Under the pieces are notes generated by a model. That model saw nothing but the letters and a program-made list of their open reading frames with translations. It searched no databases and was not told the DNA's origin. Made by a program: the position numbers and the translations under genes. Positions 34,052 to 42,759 of a stretch of 64,000 nucleotides of DNA are shown here, in pieces (position 1 is the stretch's first letter; each line of letters opens with the position of its first letter). Origin of the DNA: an uncultured Pseudoflavonifractor sp. (lineage in GTDB: Bacteria; Bacillota; Clostridia; Oscillospirales; Oscillospiraceae); assembly GCF_944387275.1 (NCBI RefSeq), contig NZ_CALXEG010000004.1, positions 44,085 to 108,084 of the forward strand, given 5' to 3'.

Positions 34052-35344
34052 ATGAGAACAAAAATCAACCGCCTTCTCGCGTTGGGGCTTGCTCTGGCCC
34101 TGATGCTGCCCCTGGCCGCCTGTAAATCCACTGGCGACGGCGGCCAGTCCCAAACCCCCGCCCCTTCCCAGAATGAGGAGCAGCCCGCCGCTACCCCCAC
34201 GCCCACCCCTACCCCCGAGCCTGAAGTGGACCCCTATGACGCGGTGCGCAACTACTGGAGCGAGGACCAGCTCACCCAGGCCTGGGGCCCCGACCAGCCG
34301 GTGGAGCACCTGTTCTTCCACCCCCTCATCGCCTATCCCCAGTTCGCATTCCATGACGCCTCCATCCCGGAGTCCCAGCGCAACGGCCTGGACGACTGGA
34401 TGGTGACGGTGGACGAGTTCAAGAAGATCATCCAGAGCGTCTACGACAAGGGATACATCCTGGTGAACATGGGGGATGTGTGGAGCGAGGTCACCGACGA
34501 GAACGGCGTGAGCCGGATGCAGCGCAACACCCTGATGCTGCCCGAGGGCAAGAAGCCCCTCATCATCTCCTTTGACGACGTGAACTACTACGAGTACATG
34601 CTGGAGGAGGGCTTCACCTCCAAGCTGGTGCTGGGGGACGACGGCCAGATCTGGGCCGAGTGCACCGACCCCTACACCGGCGAGACCTTCCTGACCCAGG
34701 ACCTGGACGCCACCCCCATCCTGGACAACTTCGTCCTGGAGCACCCCGACTTCTCCCTCAACGGCGCCAAGGCCATCTACTCCCTCACCGGCTACGAGGG
34801 CATCCTGGGCTACCGCACCCAGAACGACATCGACATCGCGGCGGACGACCCGGCCCGGCCCGCCTTTGACGCCAAGCGCGCCGCCGAGATCGAGGCGGTG
34901 AAGCCCATCATCGCGCGGCTGAAGGAGACCGGCTGGACCTTCGGCTCCCACACCTGGGGCCACATCAATCTGGGCTCCGATAAGGTAGACCTGGCCTGGG
35001 TCCAGCGGGACACGGTCCGCTGGGCCGAGGAGGTGGGCAGCCTGGTGGGTCCCACCAACATCCTCTTCTACCCCCACGGCGCCCGCCCCGACGGCGACGA
35101 CTGGCACAACACCGGCGCCAAATTCCAGTATCTCCAGAGCCAGGGCTTCCGCATCTTTGCCAGCGTGGGCATCAACGCCTTCTCCTACATTAAAAAAGAC
35201 ATCTCCGCCGTCATCTGCGACCGGCTCCACCCCGACGGAACCACCCTCCGCTGGGCCCGCAGCCGCTACCTCCAGTTCTATGACGCCCAGGACATCATCG
35301 ACCTGACCGTCCGCCCCGACCTGGGCTACGACTTCAGCAAATAA
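34052..35344 (+). CDS. Polysaccharide deacetylase-like lipoprotein
   Basis: 430-aa secreted lipoprotein: signal peptide with lipobox LPLAAC, a Ser/Pro/Thr-rich linker (TPTPTPTPEPEVDPYD), then a NodB-like domain. The metal/catalytic motif ISFDDVN corresponds to motif 1 (TFDD) and SHTWGH to motif 2 (HxxxH); YPHG fits motif 3. It would deacetylate an N-acetylated cell-wall or exopolysaccharide sugar. The domain is interrupted between motifs 1 and 2 by about 120 residues, longer than usual. A strong ribosome site (AGGAGG) precedes the ATG. Confidence 0.85.
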   Translation: MRTKINRLLALGLALALMLPLAACKSTGDGGQSQTPAPSQNEEQPAATPTPTPTPEPEVDPYDAVRNYWSEDQLTQAWGPDQPVEHLFFHPLIAYPQFAFHDASIPESQRNGLDDWMVTVDEFKKIIQSVYDKGYILVNMGDVWSEVTDENGVSRMQRNTLMLPEGKKPLIISFDDVNYYEYMLEEGFTSKLVLGDDGQIWAECTDPYTGETFLTQDLDATPILDNFVLEHPDFSLNGAKAIYSLTGYEGILGYRTQNDIDIAADDPARPAFDAKRAAEIEAVKPIIARLKETGWTFGSHTWGHINLGSDKVDLAWVQRDTVRWAEEVGSLVGPTNILFYPHGARPDGDDWHNTGAKFQYLQSQGFRIFASVGINAFSYIKKDISAVICDRLHPDGTTLRWARSRYLQFYDAQDIIDLTVRPDLGYDFSK

Positions 35345-35349
35345 ACCAC

Positions 35350-35388
35350 AGCGGGACCTGCCGCAAAGGCAGGCCCCGCTATTTTTTG
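35350..35388 (+). terminator. Terminator after the deacetylase-like gene
   Basis: Stem AGCGGGacCTGCC with complementary arm, followed by ATTTTTT. Confidence 0.85.
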
Positions 35389-35400
35389 TCCTTTCCATGC

Positions 35401-35433
35401 AAAAAAGCCCGGAGCGAAACGCTCCGGGCTTTT
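35401..35433 (-). terminator. Terminator of the zinc-ribbon gene
   Basis: 14-bp perfect stem AAAAGCCCGGAGCG with a 3-nt loop; on the minus strand it ends in TTTTTT. Confidence 0.88.
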
Positions 35434-35442
35434 ATCGCTTGC

Positions 35443-35898
35443 TTATTCCTCGCCGTCGTGGTCGTGGTCATGGTCGCAGCCACAGCCGCAGCCGCAGTCG
35501 TCGTCCTCACAGTCGCCCATGTCGATGACGAACTTGCCCTTGCAGTGGGGGCACTCCACGGTGCCGGCCTCCAGCACGTCCTCGTCGATGACCAGGTCCT
35601 CGCCGCAGGTGGGGCACTTGACCTCAAAGAAGTCGTCGTCCCCGCAGCCGCACTCGTCCTCGTCCTCGTCCTCCTCATCATAGACAACCTTCTCCACGTC
35701 GGAGAGATCGTCGGAAATGGCGTCGATCTCCTCGCCCATGGCCTCCATGTTGTCCTCCATGTCCTCGATGGACAGGCCGACCTCTTCCAGGATGCCGATC
35801 ATCACGCTGATGAGCTTGCCCTCCTTGGACTCCTCGGTGTCCAGCTTCATGCCCTCGGCCAGACCCTTCAGGTACGCGACCTTCTCAGAAATCGTCAT
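35443..35898 (-). CDS. CD1247-like zinc-ribbon protein with a Cys/Asp/His tail
   Basis: 151-aa acidic protein. The N-terminal helical part (MTISEKVAYLKGLAEGM ... VGLSIEDMEDN) matches the domain seen in Clostridium difficile CD1247-like proteins. A zinc ribbon follows (KCPTCGEDLVI ... VECPHCKGKF). The last 20 residues, ECGCG-like and ending CGCGCGCDHDHDHD, look like a soft-metal or Ni/Zn binding tail. Function unknown; a metal-storage or sensing role is only an inference. Confidence 0.8.
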   Translation of the reverse strand: MTISEKVAYLKGLAEGMKLDTEESKEGKLISVMIGILEEVGLSIEDMEDNMEAMGEEIDAISDDLSDVEKVVYDEEDEDEDECGCGDDDFFEVKCPTCGEDLVIDEDVLEAGTVECPHCKGKFVIDMGDCEDDDCGCGCGCDHDHDHDGEE

Positions 35899-35993
35899 GT
35901 TAATCTCCTTTCACACTCATCCTCTTGGGACCGTTCGAAAGTGGATATTCCGCCATGCCTCACCCGGACGGCAGATTGCCGTCAGGATAAACG

Positions 35994-36032
35994 CAGGCCT
36001 TGCAGCGCTCCAGGTACTCGCCGGTACGGGTG
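35994..36032 (-). repeat. Duplicated 3' end of efp (distal copy)
   Basis: 39 bp that match positions 36215-36253 in efp with one difference (G for A). On the minus strand it would encode [12 protein letters not shown], the EF-P C-terminus, without the rest of the gene. Between the copies lie about 180 bp rich in hairpins (TGCGGCAA/TTGCCGCA and GGGCGGA/TCCGCCC). I see no gene in 35899-36213. Confidence 0.85.
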
Positions 36033-36213
36033 ACCCGGCCAAATCGGAATTTGTCCGGGGTCCCTTTTCCACTTCCGCGGGCGGAGTGAATCCGCCCTGC
36101 GGCAAGATTTTGCCGCAGGCAAAATGCTTGTACGCGCTGCCGCGCGCCCCGCTGTGCGGGGCCCCGCCGACACCCGTGTGGAAACCGGTCCTGTCCTCCG
36201 GTGTTGCCTGAAC

Positions 36214-36777
36214 TCAGGCCTTGCAGCGCTCCAGATACTCGCCGGTACGGGTGTCGATCTTGATACGGTCGCCGGGGTTGATGAACAGGGGCACCTTGAT
36301 CTCCGTGCCGGTCTCCAGGGTGGCGGGCTTGGTCACGTTGGTGGCGGTGTCGCCGCGGAAGCCGGGATCGGTGTCGGTGACCTCCAGCTCCACGAACGTG
36401 GGAGGCTCCACGGAGAAGATCTTGCCCTTGTAGGAGTTGATCTTGCAGGTCATGTTCTCCTTCACGAACCGGAAGTTGTCGCCCAGCACGTGGCCGTCGA
36501 TGGGCACCAGGTCATAGGTCTCGGGGTCCATGAAGTAGTAGAGATCGCCGTCGTTGTAGCTGTACTCCATGTCCTTGCGCTCCACAAAGGCCTCCTCGAA
36601 CTTGGCGGTGGGGTTGAAGGAGGTCTCGGTGACGCCGCCGGTGATGACGTTCTTCATCTTGGTGCGGACAAAGGCCGCGCCCTTGCCGGGCTTCACGTGC
36701 TGGAACTCGACCACCTGCATAACCTGGCCGTCCATTTCAAAGGTCATGCCGTTACGAAAATCGCTTGCACTAATCAT
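36214..36777 (-). CDS. efp: Elongation factor P
   Basis: 187-aa translation factor that rescues ribosomes stalled at polyproline. Three OB-like domains: an N-terminal KOW-like domain with the modifiable Lys32 in [14 protein letters not shown], a middle domain and a C-terminal domain ending [19 protein letters not shown]. The start at 36777 follows GGAGGA; an open stretch of 17 codons upstream has no site. Next to pepP, a common Firmicutes pair. Its last 39 bp are duplicated downstream. Confidence 0.97.
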   Translation of the reverse strand: MISASDFRNGMTFEMDGQVMQVVEFQHVKPGKGAAFVRTKMKNVITGGVTETSFNPTAKFEEAFVERKDMEYSYNDGDLYYFMDPETYDLVPIDGHVLGDNFRFVKENMTCKINSYKGKIFSVEPPTFVELEVTDTDPGFRGDTATNVTKPATLETGTEIKVPLFINPGDRIKIDTRTGEYLERCKA

Positions 36778-36831
36778 GGGTATCGTCCTCCAAAAATTGG
36801 TATCTTGTGGGGGTTCACATATTATCAAGCT

Positions 36832-36860
36832 ATTCTACCGTATTCTTCCCGTTTTTGCAA
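36832..36860 (-). promoter_or_regulatory. Promoter of efp
   Basis: Minus-strand TTGCAA (36855-36860), 17-bp spacer, TAGAAT (36832-36837), between pepP and efp. Confidence 0.65.
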
Positions 36861-36900
36861 GGGCTTTTCCCCCTGACCGGCAGAATTTTAAGGAAATCAC

Positions 36901-37965
36901 TCAGAGAACAATGAGTTCCTTGGGCGCTTTGGTGATATCGATGCAGCCGTCCTCGGTCATGACGGCCACGTCCTCGATGCGCACGCCGAAGCGGCCGGGG
37001 AGATAGATGCCCGGCTCGGCGGACACGGCAGCGCCCACGGGCATGAGGGTCTCGTCACGCATGTTGGCGTTGGGGGACTCGTGGATCTCGATGCCCACGC
37101 TGTGGCCGTAGCCGTGGCCGAAGTACTCGCCGTAGCCGGCGTCCTCAATGACCTTGCGGGCGGCGGCGTCGATGCTCTTGCCGGTGACCCCGGCCTTGGA
37201 GGCGGCCAGACCGGCCAGCTGGGCCTGGAGCACCACGTTGTACACCTTCTTCATCTCCTCGGTGGGCTCGCCCAGGGCCACGGTGCGGGTCATGTCGGAG
37301 CAGTAGCCGCCGTAGATGCAGCCGAAGTCCATGGTGATGAACTCGCCGCTCTCCACTTTCTTGTCGCCGGGGACGCCGTGGGGCAGGCTGCCGTTGGGGC
37401 CGGACACCACGATGGGGTCAAAGGACATCTTCTGGGCGCCGAAGCGGAGCATATCGTACTCCAGCTTGGCGGCGATCTCCTTCTCGGTGACGCCGGGCTT
37501 GATGAACTTGAGGATCTCGTCAAAGGCCCGCTCGGCGATCCGCTGGGCCTTGACCATGGCGTCCAGCTCCTCCTGGTCCTTGGCGGCCCGCAGGTCGTTG
37601 ACCAGGCCCTGAGCGGGCACCAGCTCCACCTGCAGGGCGTTGTTCAGGTAGTTGTACTGGGCCACGGTCATGTAGCGGTCCTCAAAGCCCAGCTTGCGGA
37701 TGCCCAGATCGTCGATGGCCTGCTGGAGCAGGGTAGGATAGCTCCGGTTCCGGTCGGTCATGGTGATGGCCGCGCCGGTGACGGTCTTCTCCGCCGCCTC
37801 GATGTAGCGGGAGTCGGTGAAGTAGCGGCACTCGCCGGCGGTCACCACCACATAGCCCTCGCCGTGGAAGCCCACGCCGTAGAACTCGCCGGGGGCGCTG
37901 GAGAGCAGCATGGCGTCGATTCCGTACTCGGGCAGCTTGGCCCCGATCTGTTTCAGATGGTTCAT
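36901..37965 (-). CDS. pepP: Xaa-Pro aminopeptidase, M24B family
   Basis: 354-aa metallopeptidase removing N-terminal residues before proline. Residues about 1-125 form the creatinase-like N-domain; the pita-bread catalytic domain follows. All five dinuclear metal ligands are present: Asp213 (MDFG), Asp224 (CSDMTRT), His288 (HGYGHSVG), Glu317 (AEPGIY) and Glu331 (VRIEDV). A strong AAGGAAG site precedes the ATG. Cytosolic, probably cotranscribed with the genes upstream (38034, 38876). Confidence 0.95.
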   Translation of the reverse strand: MNHLKQIGAKLPEYGIDAMLLSSAPGEFYGVGFHGEGYVVVTAGECRYFTDSRYIEAAEKTVTGAAITMTDRNRSYPTLLQQAIDDLGIRKLGFEDRYMTVAQYNYLNNALQVELVPAQGLVNDLRAAKDQEELDAMVKAQRIAERAFDEILKFIKPGVTEKEIAAKLEYDMLRFGAQKMSFDPIVVSGPNGSLPHGVPGDKKVESGEFITMDFGCIYGGYCSDMTRTVALGEPTEEMKKVYNVVLQAQLAGLAASKAGVTGKSIDAAARKVIEDAGYGEYFGHGYGHSVGIEIHESPNANMRDETLMPVGAAVSAEPGIYLPGRFGVRIEDVAVMTEDGCIDITKAPKELIVL

Positions 37966-38033
37966 TGTAATCTACTTCCTTCTTTATAAGTTGACGGCTG
38001 ATTTCTCATCGAGAAGCCGTCCGTACGGCGGCG

Positions 38034-38879
38034 TTACAGCGCCGCCTGATACAGCTTTTTCATAGTCACCGCATCCTCAGCCTGTGTTCCGGCCGATTCG
38101 CAGATAAAGGTGGGGCTCCAGCCCCGGCGGGCGATCTCGGCCATCAGGGGTTCCGGGTCGGGACCGAACTCGTCCTGATCAAAGGTCAGGTGCATCTTCT
38201 CGCCGCCATTGGGGGTGAACTGGATCTTGGAGAAGTGGCTGTGGAAGCGGGAGGCCCGCTCCTCCCCCAGTACCTCCGCCACCCGGTCCAGCATGCGGAC
38301 ACAGGCCTCATGGCCCTCCAGCTCCCCCAGGGTGCGGGCGTACAGGTGGCCGAAGTCGATGCAGGGGGTGAGCCGCTCGTCCAGAGTGCACAGCTCCAGC
38401 ACCTCGTCCAGGTCCCCCAGCTGGTTGATTTTGCCCATGGTCTCGGGGCAGAGGGTGATATGGCCAAAGCCCTCGCCGTCCACGGCGGAGACGATCTCCC
38501 GCAGGGAGTTCAGGGCGATGTCCTGGGCCTGACGGCGGGTGCGCTTCATCAGCGCCCCGGAGTGGATGACCACCCGGACAGCCCCCATCCAGTCCGCCGC
38601 CCGGCAGGCGGCGATGATATAGCCCGTGGCCTTTTTCAGGCTCTCCGGGTCGGGGTTTGCCAGGTTGATGAAGTAGGGCGCGTGGAGGGACAGCGCTACG
38701 CCGCTGGCCGCCGCGGCGGCGCCCAGCTTCCGGGCCGTGTCCTCCCCCACGTTGACCCCCTTGCCGCACTGGTACTCGTAGGCGTCCAGCCCCAGGCCGC
38801 TGAGCCAGCGGGGGGCGTCCACCGAGGATTTATAGGGAAATGATTCCGCGTTGCCCGCGGGTCCGAATTTTGCGCTCAT
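38034..38879 (-). CDS. AP endonuclease family 2 (endonuclease IV-like) TIM-barrel protein
   Basis: 281-aa protein of the xylose-isomerase-like TIM-barrel fold. Metal-ligand segments typical of Nfo are present: LSLHAPYF, RVVIHSGAL, LCPETMGK, PCIDFGHLYAR, FHSHFSKIQ and FICESAG. It likely incises abasic sites, but divergent members of this family act on sugars, so the exact activity is less sure. Its ATG overlaps the yqeG stop as ATGA. Confidence 0.85.
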   Translation of the reverse strand: MSAKFGPAGNAESFPYKSSVDAPRWLSGLGLDAYEYQCGKGVNVGEDTARKLGAAAAASGVALSLHAPYFINLANPDPESLKKATGYIIAACRAADWMGAVRVVIHSGALMKRTRRQAQDIALNSLREIVSAVDGEGFGHITLCPETMGKINQLGDLDEVLELCTLDERLTPCIDFGHLYARTLGELEGHEACVRMLDRVAEVLGEERASRFHSHFSKIQFTPNGGEKMHLTFDQDEFGPDPEPLMAEIARRGWSPTFICESAGTQAEDAVTMKKLYQAAL

Positions 38880-39388
38880 AATGCTCTCCTGTTGTTTCGT
38901 CTTCCCAGAAGCCGGAAGGGCTCCTCCACCGCGTAGCGGAGGTAGCGCCCCGGGTTGCCCGCCAGCTCGATGGGCTCCACCATCAGCGCCTTCACGCCGG
39001 ACCGCCTGGCCCCCAGGATATCGGTAAAGATCTGGTCCCCCACCATGGCGGTCTGCTCCGGCCTGCGGCCCATGCGCTCCATGGCCCGGAAGTAGCCCGC
39101 CGTACCCGGCTTGCCCGAGTGGCCCTGGTAGGGGATGCCCAGCGCCTGGGCGAAATGGCTGGCCCGGGTGGGCTTGCGGCTGTTGGACAGGAGGTAGAGC
39201 TCCACCCCCGCCGCCTCCAGCCTGTCCTTCCAGTCCCGCAGGGGCTGGTCCGGCTCCGGCTGGCCGTACTTTGCCAGGGTGTTGTCCAGATCCGCCAGGA
39301 GCAGGGTGATCCCCGCCTCTTTGAGGACGGCGGGGTCGATGTCGTAAATGCTGGGATATACCCGGTCGGGTATCAGGGAAAAAGGCAA
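38876..39388 (-). CDS. YqeG family HAD-type phosphatase
   Basis: 170-aa HAD superfamily IIIA protein. Motif I is LLADLDNTLAKYG, motif II LLSNSRK, and motif III/IV is MVGDQIFTDILGARRSG. The Bacillus homologue yqeG lies near ribosome-assembly genes, but the substrate is unknown. I use TTG at 39388 as start because GAGGTG lies 6 bp upstream and family members start at this point; the same GAGGTGAACGG-N-TTG layout occurs at 21037. A much longer upstream reading is a shadow of the divergent gene. Confidence 0.87.
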   Translation of the reverse strand: MPFSLIPDRVYPSIYDIDPAVLKEAGITLLLADLDNTLAKYGQPEPDQPLRDWKDRLEAAGVELYLLSNSRKPTRASHFAQALGIPYQGHSGKPGTAGYFRAMERMGRRPEQTAMVGDQIFTDILGARRSGVKALMVEPIELAGNPGRYLRYAVEEPFRLLGRRNNRRAL

Positions 39389-39487
39389 ACCGTTCACCTC
39401 ATCTGTTCTGCTTCTAAGCCTTAGCATGCCCGCATAGATTGCATTATAGCATTTCGGCAAAACATGGACAAGGGGGTACCATCCATT

Positions 39488-40264
39488 ATGCGTTCCAAAA
39501 CCCAACTGATTCTCACCGTTCCGCCCGCCGACAGCCGCGCCGCCTCCCGGCTGGGGCTGCCTCTGGCCCACACGGCCTACCGGATAGGCGGCGGCCCCCA
39601 CCTGTTCCGGGCCAACATGCCGGTGGCGGTCCGGGGCGGACTGATGGTCATCGATGACGCGGGCTTTGACGGCCTGGGCCAGGCTCTGCCCTTCTGCCAT
39701 GAGGTCATGCGTGAGTGCGCCGCCAGGGGCTTTGACGGGGTCATCTGCGCCTTCCACCCCCGGCCCCTCACGGTGCTGGGACAGATCGTCTCCCAACTGG
39801 GAGACCTGATGCACAAGCGGGACTGGCCCCTGTACGTCCCCGAGGCCTACGCCCGCTGCTCCGACACGGCCCGGGTACTCATCCCCACCGCCCTGTCGGG
39901 CGGCTCCCTCCGCCAGCGGCTGGCCGAGGCGGTGGAGGCGTACGGCGCCGGGCGGGTGGCCCTGGACGTGGAGCTGGTGCGGCAGGACTTCTTCCTGCCC
40001 TCCCCCACCGGCCAGGGCGTGCCCATGTCCAGGGAGGAGCTGGACAAAAAGATGGAGGAACTGAGCCCGTCGGTGTTCTTCTCCAACGAGCTGTGCGCCC
40101 ACTACTTCACCTACATGTCCCCCAAGACCGGCGCCCACTTCGTCCTCTTTGACGACGCCGGCAGCATCCGCAAGAAGCTCCAGCTCTCCCGCAGCCTGGA
40201 CATCGACAAGGCCGTCCTCTCCTACCCGGACACCGCCGCGCTCCTGCCCCAGATTCTGGCCTGA
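39488..40264 (+). CDS. Conserved-looking protein of unknown function
   Basis: 258-aa protein that I cannot assign. It has an alternating alpha/beta pattern (GGLMVIDDAGFDGLGQ ... GFDGVICAFHPRPL ... PLYVPEAYA ... VLIPTALSGG ... GRVALDVELVRQDFF), which is reminiscent of a TIM barrel such as GH18-like spore proteins; no catalytic motif is clear. No signal peptide. The ATG at 39488 has AAGGGGG upstream; an earlier in-frame ATG (39464) does not. Divergent from yqeG. Confidence 0.7.
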   Translation: MRSKTQLILTVPPADSRAASRLGLPLAHTAYRIGGGPHLFRANMPVAVRGGLMVIDDAGFDGLGQALPFCHEVMRECAARGFDGVICAFHPRPLTVLGQIVSQLGDLMHKRDWPLYVPEAYARCSDTARVLIPTALSGGSLRQRLAEAVEAYGAGRVALDVELVRQDFFLPSPTGQGVPMSREELDKKMEELSPSVFFSNELCAHYFTYMSPKTGAHFVLFDDAGSIRKKLQLSRSLDIDKAVLSYPDTAALLPQILA

Positions 40265-40278
40265 CCGGCCCTCTCCGC

Positions 40279-40307
40279 TTGCCTTCCCCGCCGCCCCATG
40301 ATATGAT
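40279..40307 (+). promoter_or_regulatory. Promoter of the amidohydrolase gene
   Basis: TTGCCT (40279-40284), 17-bp spacer, TATGAT with TG extension (40302-40307). Confidence 0.6.
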
Positions 40308-40359
40308 AGTAGGAGGAAAAATCTCCCGGCATCGATCATCAGGAAGGGGGCGCCGCTCC

Positions 40360-41718
40360 ATGTCCACTCTGCTCATCCGCAACGCGCGCTACATTGTCTC
40401 CTGCGACGACCGCGACACCCTTTACGAGAAGGTCAACCTCTTTATCCGGGACGGTGTGGTGGAGTACATCGGGCCCAACCTGTGCCACGCTGAGTCCACC
40501 ATCGACGCCTCCCGCATGGCGGTCTATCCCGGCCTCATCAACACCCACCACCACCTGTACCAGATCTTCTCCCGCAACCTGCCTGAGGTCCAGCGGATGG
40601 AGCTGTTCCCCTGGCTGGTGACGCTGTATGAGGTCTGGAAGAACCTGGACGAGGAGGTGGTGTACCATTCCTCCCTCACCGGCATGGGGGAGCTGCTGAA
40701 AAACGGCTGCACCACCTGCTTTGACCACCACTATGTGTTCCCCAACCGGGCCGGCGACCTGATCGCCGCCCAGTTCCGGGCGGCGGACACCCTGGGCATG
40801 CGGTTCCACGCCTCCCGGGGCTCCATGGACCTGTCCAAAAAGGACGGCGGCCTGCCGCCCGACAGCGTGGTCCAGTCCATCGACGCCATCCTGGCCGACT
40901 CGGAGCGGCTGGTGAAGGTGTGGCACGACGGCAGCCGGTATGCCATGCACCGGGTGGCCCTGGCCCCCTGCTCCCCCTTCTCGGTGACCGGCGACCTGCT
41001 GCGTGAGAGCGCCAAACTGGCCCGCAGCCTGGGGGTCCGGCTCCACACCCACCTGGCCGAGACAAAGGACGAGGAGAAGTTCACCCTGGAGAAGTTCGGC
41101 ATGCGCCCCCTGGCCTACATGGAGTCCCTGGGCTGGGTGGGCAGCGACGTGTGGTACGCCCATGGCATCCACTTCAACGACGACGAGCTCCGTCTCCTGG
41201 CCGAGACGGGCACCGGCGTGGCCCACTGCCCCATCTCCAACATGAAGCTCTCCTCCGGCGTATGCCGCCTTCACGAGATGCTGGACATGGGTGTCCCTGC
41301 CGGTCTGGCGGTGGACGGCTCCGCCTCCAACGACGGCTCCAACCTGCTGGAGGAGATGCGGGTGGCCTACCTGCTCCAGCGGCTGACCTACAGCCAGGCG
41401 GCCCCCACCGGGTACGACATCCTCAAGCTGGCCACCCGGGGCTCCGCCGCCCTGCTGGGCCGGGACGACATCGGCTGTCTGGCCACCGGCATGGCCGCCG
41501 ACCTGTTCCTGGTGAGCCTGGACCGGATCGAGCTGGTGGCCGCCCAGCTGGACCCCAGGTCCATGCTGGCCACCGTGGGCCTGAAGGGCGCGGTGGACTA
41601 CACGGTGGTCAACGGCAGGGCCGTGGTGCAGAACGGCCAGCTGGTCACCGTGGACGAGGCCGAGGAGGCCGCCGCCGCCAACGCCTGCGCCGGGCGCTAC
41701 CTGGGCCGGGTGCTGTAA
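40360..41718 (+). CDS. 8-oxoguanine deaminase-like amidohydrolase (TRZ/ATZ family)
   Basis: 452-aa metal-dependent deaminase with composite beta-domain and TIM barrel. Metal motif HHHLYQ (PGLINTHHHLYQIFSRNLP), DHHYVFPN, HTHLAET, YAHGIHF and the Asp in VDGSASNDGS are all in place. Length and motifs fit the 8-oxoguanine deaminase group; other guanine- or s-triazine-type substrates are possible. It could serve purine salvage, which would go with the uracil permease and deaminase-type chemistry, but no operon partner confirms this. Confidence 0.85.
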   Translation: MSTLLIRNARYIVSCDDRDTLYEKVNLFIRDGVVEYIGPNLCHAESTIDASRMAVYPGLINTHHHLYQIFSRNLPEVQRMELFPWLVTLYEVWKNLDEEVVYHSSLTGMGELLKNGCTTCFDHHYVFPNRAGDLIAAQFRAADTLGMRFHASRGSMDLSKKDGGLPPDSVVQSIDAILADSERLVKVWHDGSRYAMHRVALAPCSPFSVTGDLLRESAKLARSLGVRLHTHLAETKDEEKFTLEKFGMRPLAYMESLGWVGSDVWYAHGIHFNDDELRLLAETGTGVAHCPISNMKLSSGVCRLHEMLDMGVPAGLAVDGSASNDGSNLLEEMRVAYLLQRLTYSQAAPTGYDILKLATRGSAALLGRDDIGCLATGMAADLFLVSLDRIELVAAQLDPRSMLATVGLKGAVDYTVVNGRAVVQNGQLVTVDEAEEAAAANACAGRYLGRVL

Positions 41719-41763
41719 AAAAAGAGCCGCCCATGCGGCCCAAGTCTGGAGTATCAAGAGAGT

Positions 41764-42054
41764 ATGGAAAAGAAAAATCTGGGCGCCGTCCTCACCGTTG
41801 TCATCGAGAGCTTCTGCTATATGGTCAGCCAGTACCTGCTGGCCTCGGCCATCATCTCCTTCCGCCGCAGCTTTTGGTTCGTGGTGTTTTTTGCCGTCAA
41901 CGTCTTCGTCATCTCCAAATACCTGGAGACCCTGGAGAAGTACGTCAGCCGCCGCCTGGTCCAGTACGGCCTGCTGGCCCTGTGCCTGGTGATCACGGCC
42001 GTCTTCGCCTGGTTCTTCGGCTTCCTGGCCATGGAGCTGATCCCCTTCTCCTGA
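41764..42054 (+). CDS. Small membrane protein, unknown
   Basis: 96-aa protein with about three hydrophobic segments (residues 8-30, 36-50, 66-92) and a short charged loop (KYLETLEKYVSRR). Ribosome site AGAGAG is moderate. It follows the amidohydrolase gene by 45 bp and may be cotranscribed. Not recognised. Confidence 0.6.
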   Translation: MEKKNLGAVLTVVIESFCYMVSQYLLASAIISFRRSFWFVVFFAVNVFVISKYLETLEKYVSRRLVQYGLLALCLVITAVFAWFFGFLAMELIPFS

Positions 42055-42083
42055 CGGACAAAGCACGCCTGAAGTCAGCCACC

Positions 42084-42110
42084 CCCGGCAAAGCCGGGAG
42101 TTCTCTTTTC
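42084..42110 (+). terminator. Terminator after the small membrane protein gene
   Basis: Stem CCCGGC/GCCGGG with AAA loop, followed by AGTTCTCTTTT. Confidence 0.6.
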
Positions 42111-42127
42111 CCGGATATACAGCGGCA

Positions 42128-42169
42128 AAGGCCCGCGCCGTCCATGGACGGCGCGGGCCTTCGTCTTTT
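42128..42169. terminator. Bidirectional terminator
   Basis: 16-bp perfect stem AAGGCCCGCGCCGTCC with 2-nt loop; plus side ends CGTCTTTT, minus side TTTG. Ends the DUF2798 gene. Confidence 0.75.
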
Positions 42170-42178
42170 AACGGAATA

Positions 42179-42643
42179 TCACTTGGCCTCGGCCAGCTGC
42201 TTGCGGAACAGGGTCCGGAAGATCAGCCGGGTCAGAGGGCCGCAGTAGAGCATCTGCCAGAACATGGCCATGGGCATATTGCAGCCGAAGGTGTGGATCC
42301 AGGTGCCGAAGCTGGGCTCCTTGAAGAGCAGGGTGGCGATCAGGCTCATGACGGGGCACATGATGCACACGATCATAACGGAGATGGCGTAGGTGATGAA
42401 CTGGGGGCGGTCAGTGGGACGCATGAAGCTGAAGGCCAGCCGGGTGGCCAGCTTCTCCACCACAAAGAACTCCAGCACAAAGGCGATGGGCGCCATGATG
42501 GGCAGCTCGTGGAGGGCCATGACAAAGGTGGCGTTGGTGACGCCGCCGGTATTCAGGGCCACATTGTAGACGATCATTCCATAGACCATGATGACGGCCA
42601 TGATGATGGTGAAAATCACGTTCTGAAACTTGGTTTTGGGCAT
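42179..42643 (-). CDS. DUF2798 family membrane protein
   Basis: 154-aa protein with four membrane helices; the MVYGMIVYNVAL and LEFFVVEKLATRLAF segments fit DUF2798. No function is established for the family. I place the start at the ATG behind AGGAGGAG. A longer upstream open stretch overlaps the attenuator region and lacks a site. The leader carries a strong terminator hairpin (42693-42729) between promoter and gene. Confidence 0.85.
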   Translation of the reverse strand: MPKTKFQNVIFTIIMAVIMVYGMIVYNVALNTGGVTNATFVMALHELPIMAPIAFVLEFFVVEKLATRLAFSFMRPTDRPQFITYAISVMIVCIMCPVMSLIATLLFKEPSFGTWIHTFGCNMPMAMFWQMLYCGPLTRLIFRTLFRKQLAEAK

Positions 42644-42692
42644 GCTTTGCTCCTCCTCATATAACATACGGGCTTGTTTTGACCGGCAGTGC

Positions 42693-42729
42693 AAAAAAAG
42701 AAGCAGCGAAACTTTCGTCTCGCTGCTTC
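42693..42729 (-). terminator. Attenuator-like terminator in the DUF2798 leader
   Basis: On the minus strand a perfect 10-bp stem GAAGCAGCGA, 10-nt loop, then TTTTTTT. It lies 30 bp downstream of the only candidate promoter and 50 bp before the gene. Confidence 0.75.
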
Positions 42730-42759
42730 CGCTCACTGCGACTACCATTCATTGCTTCG

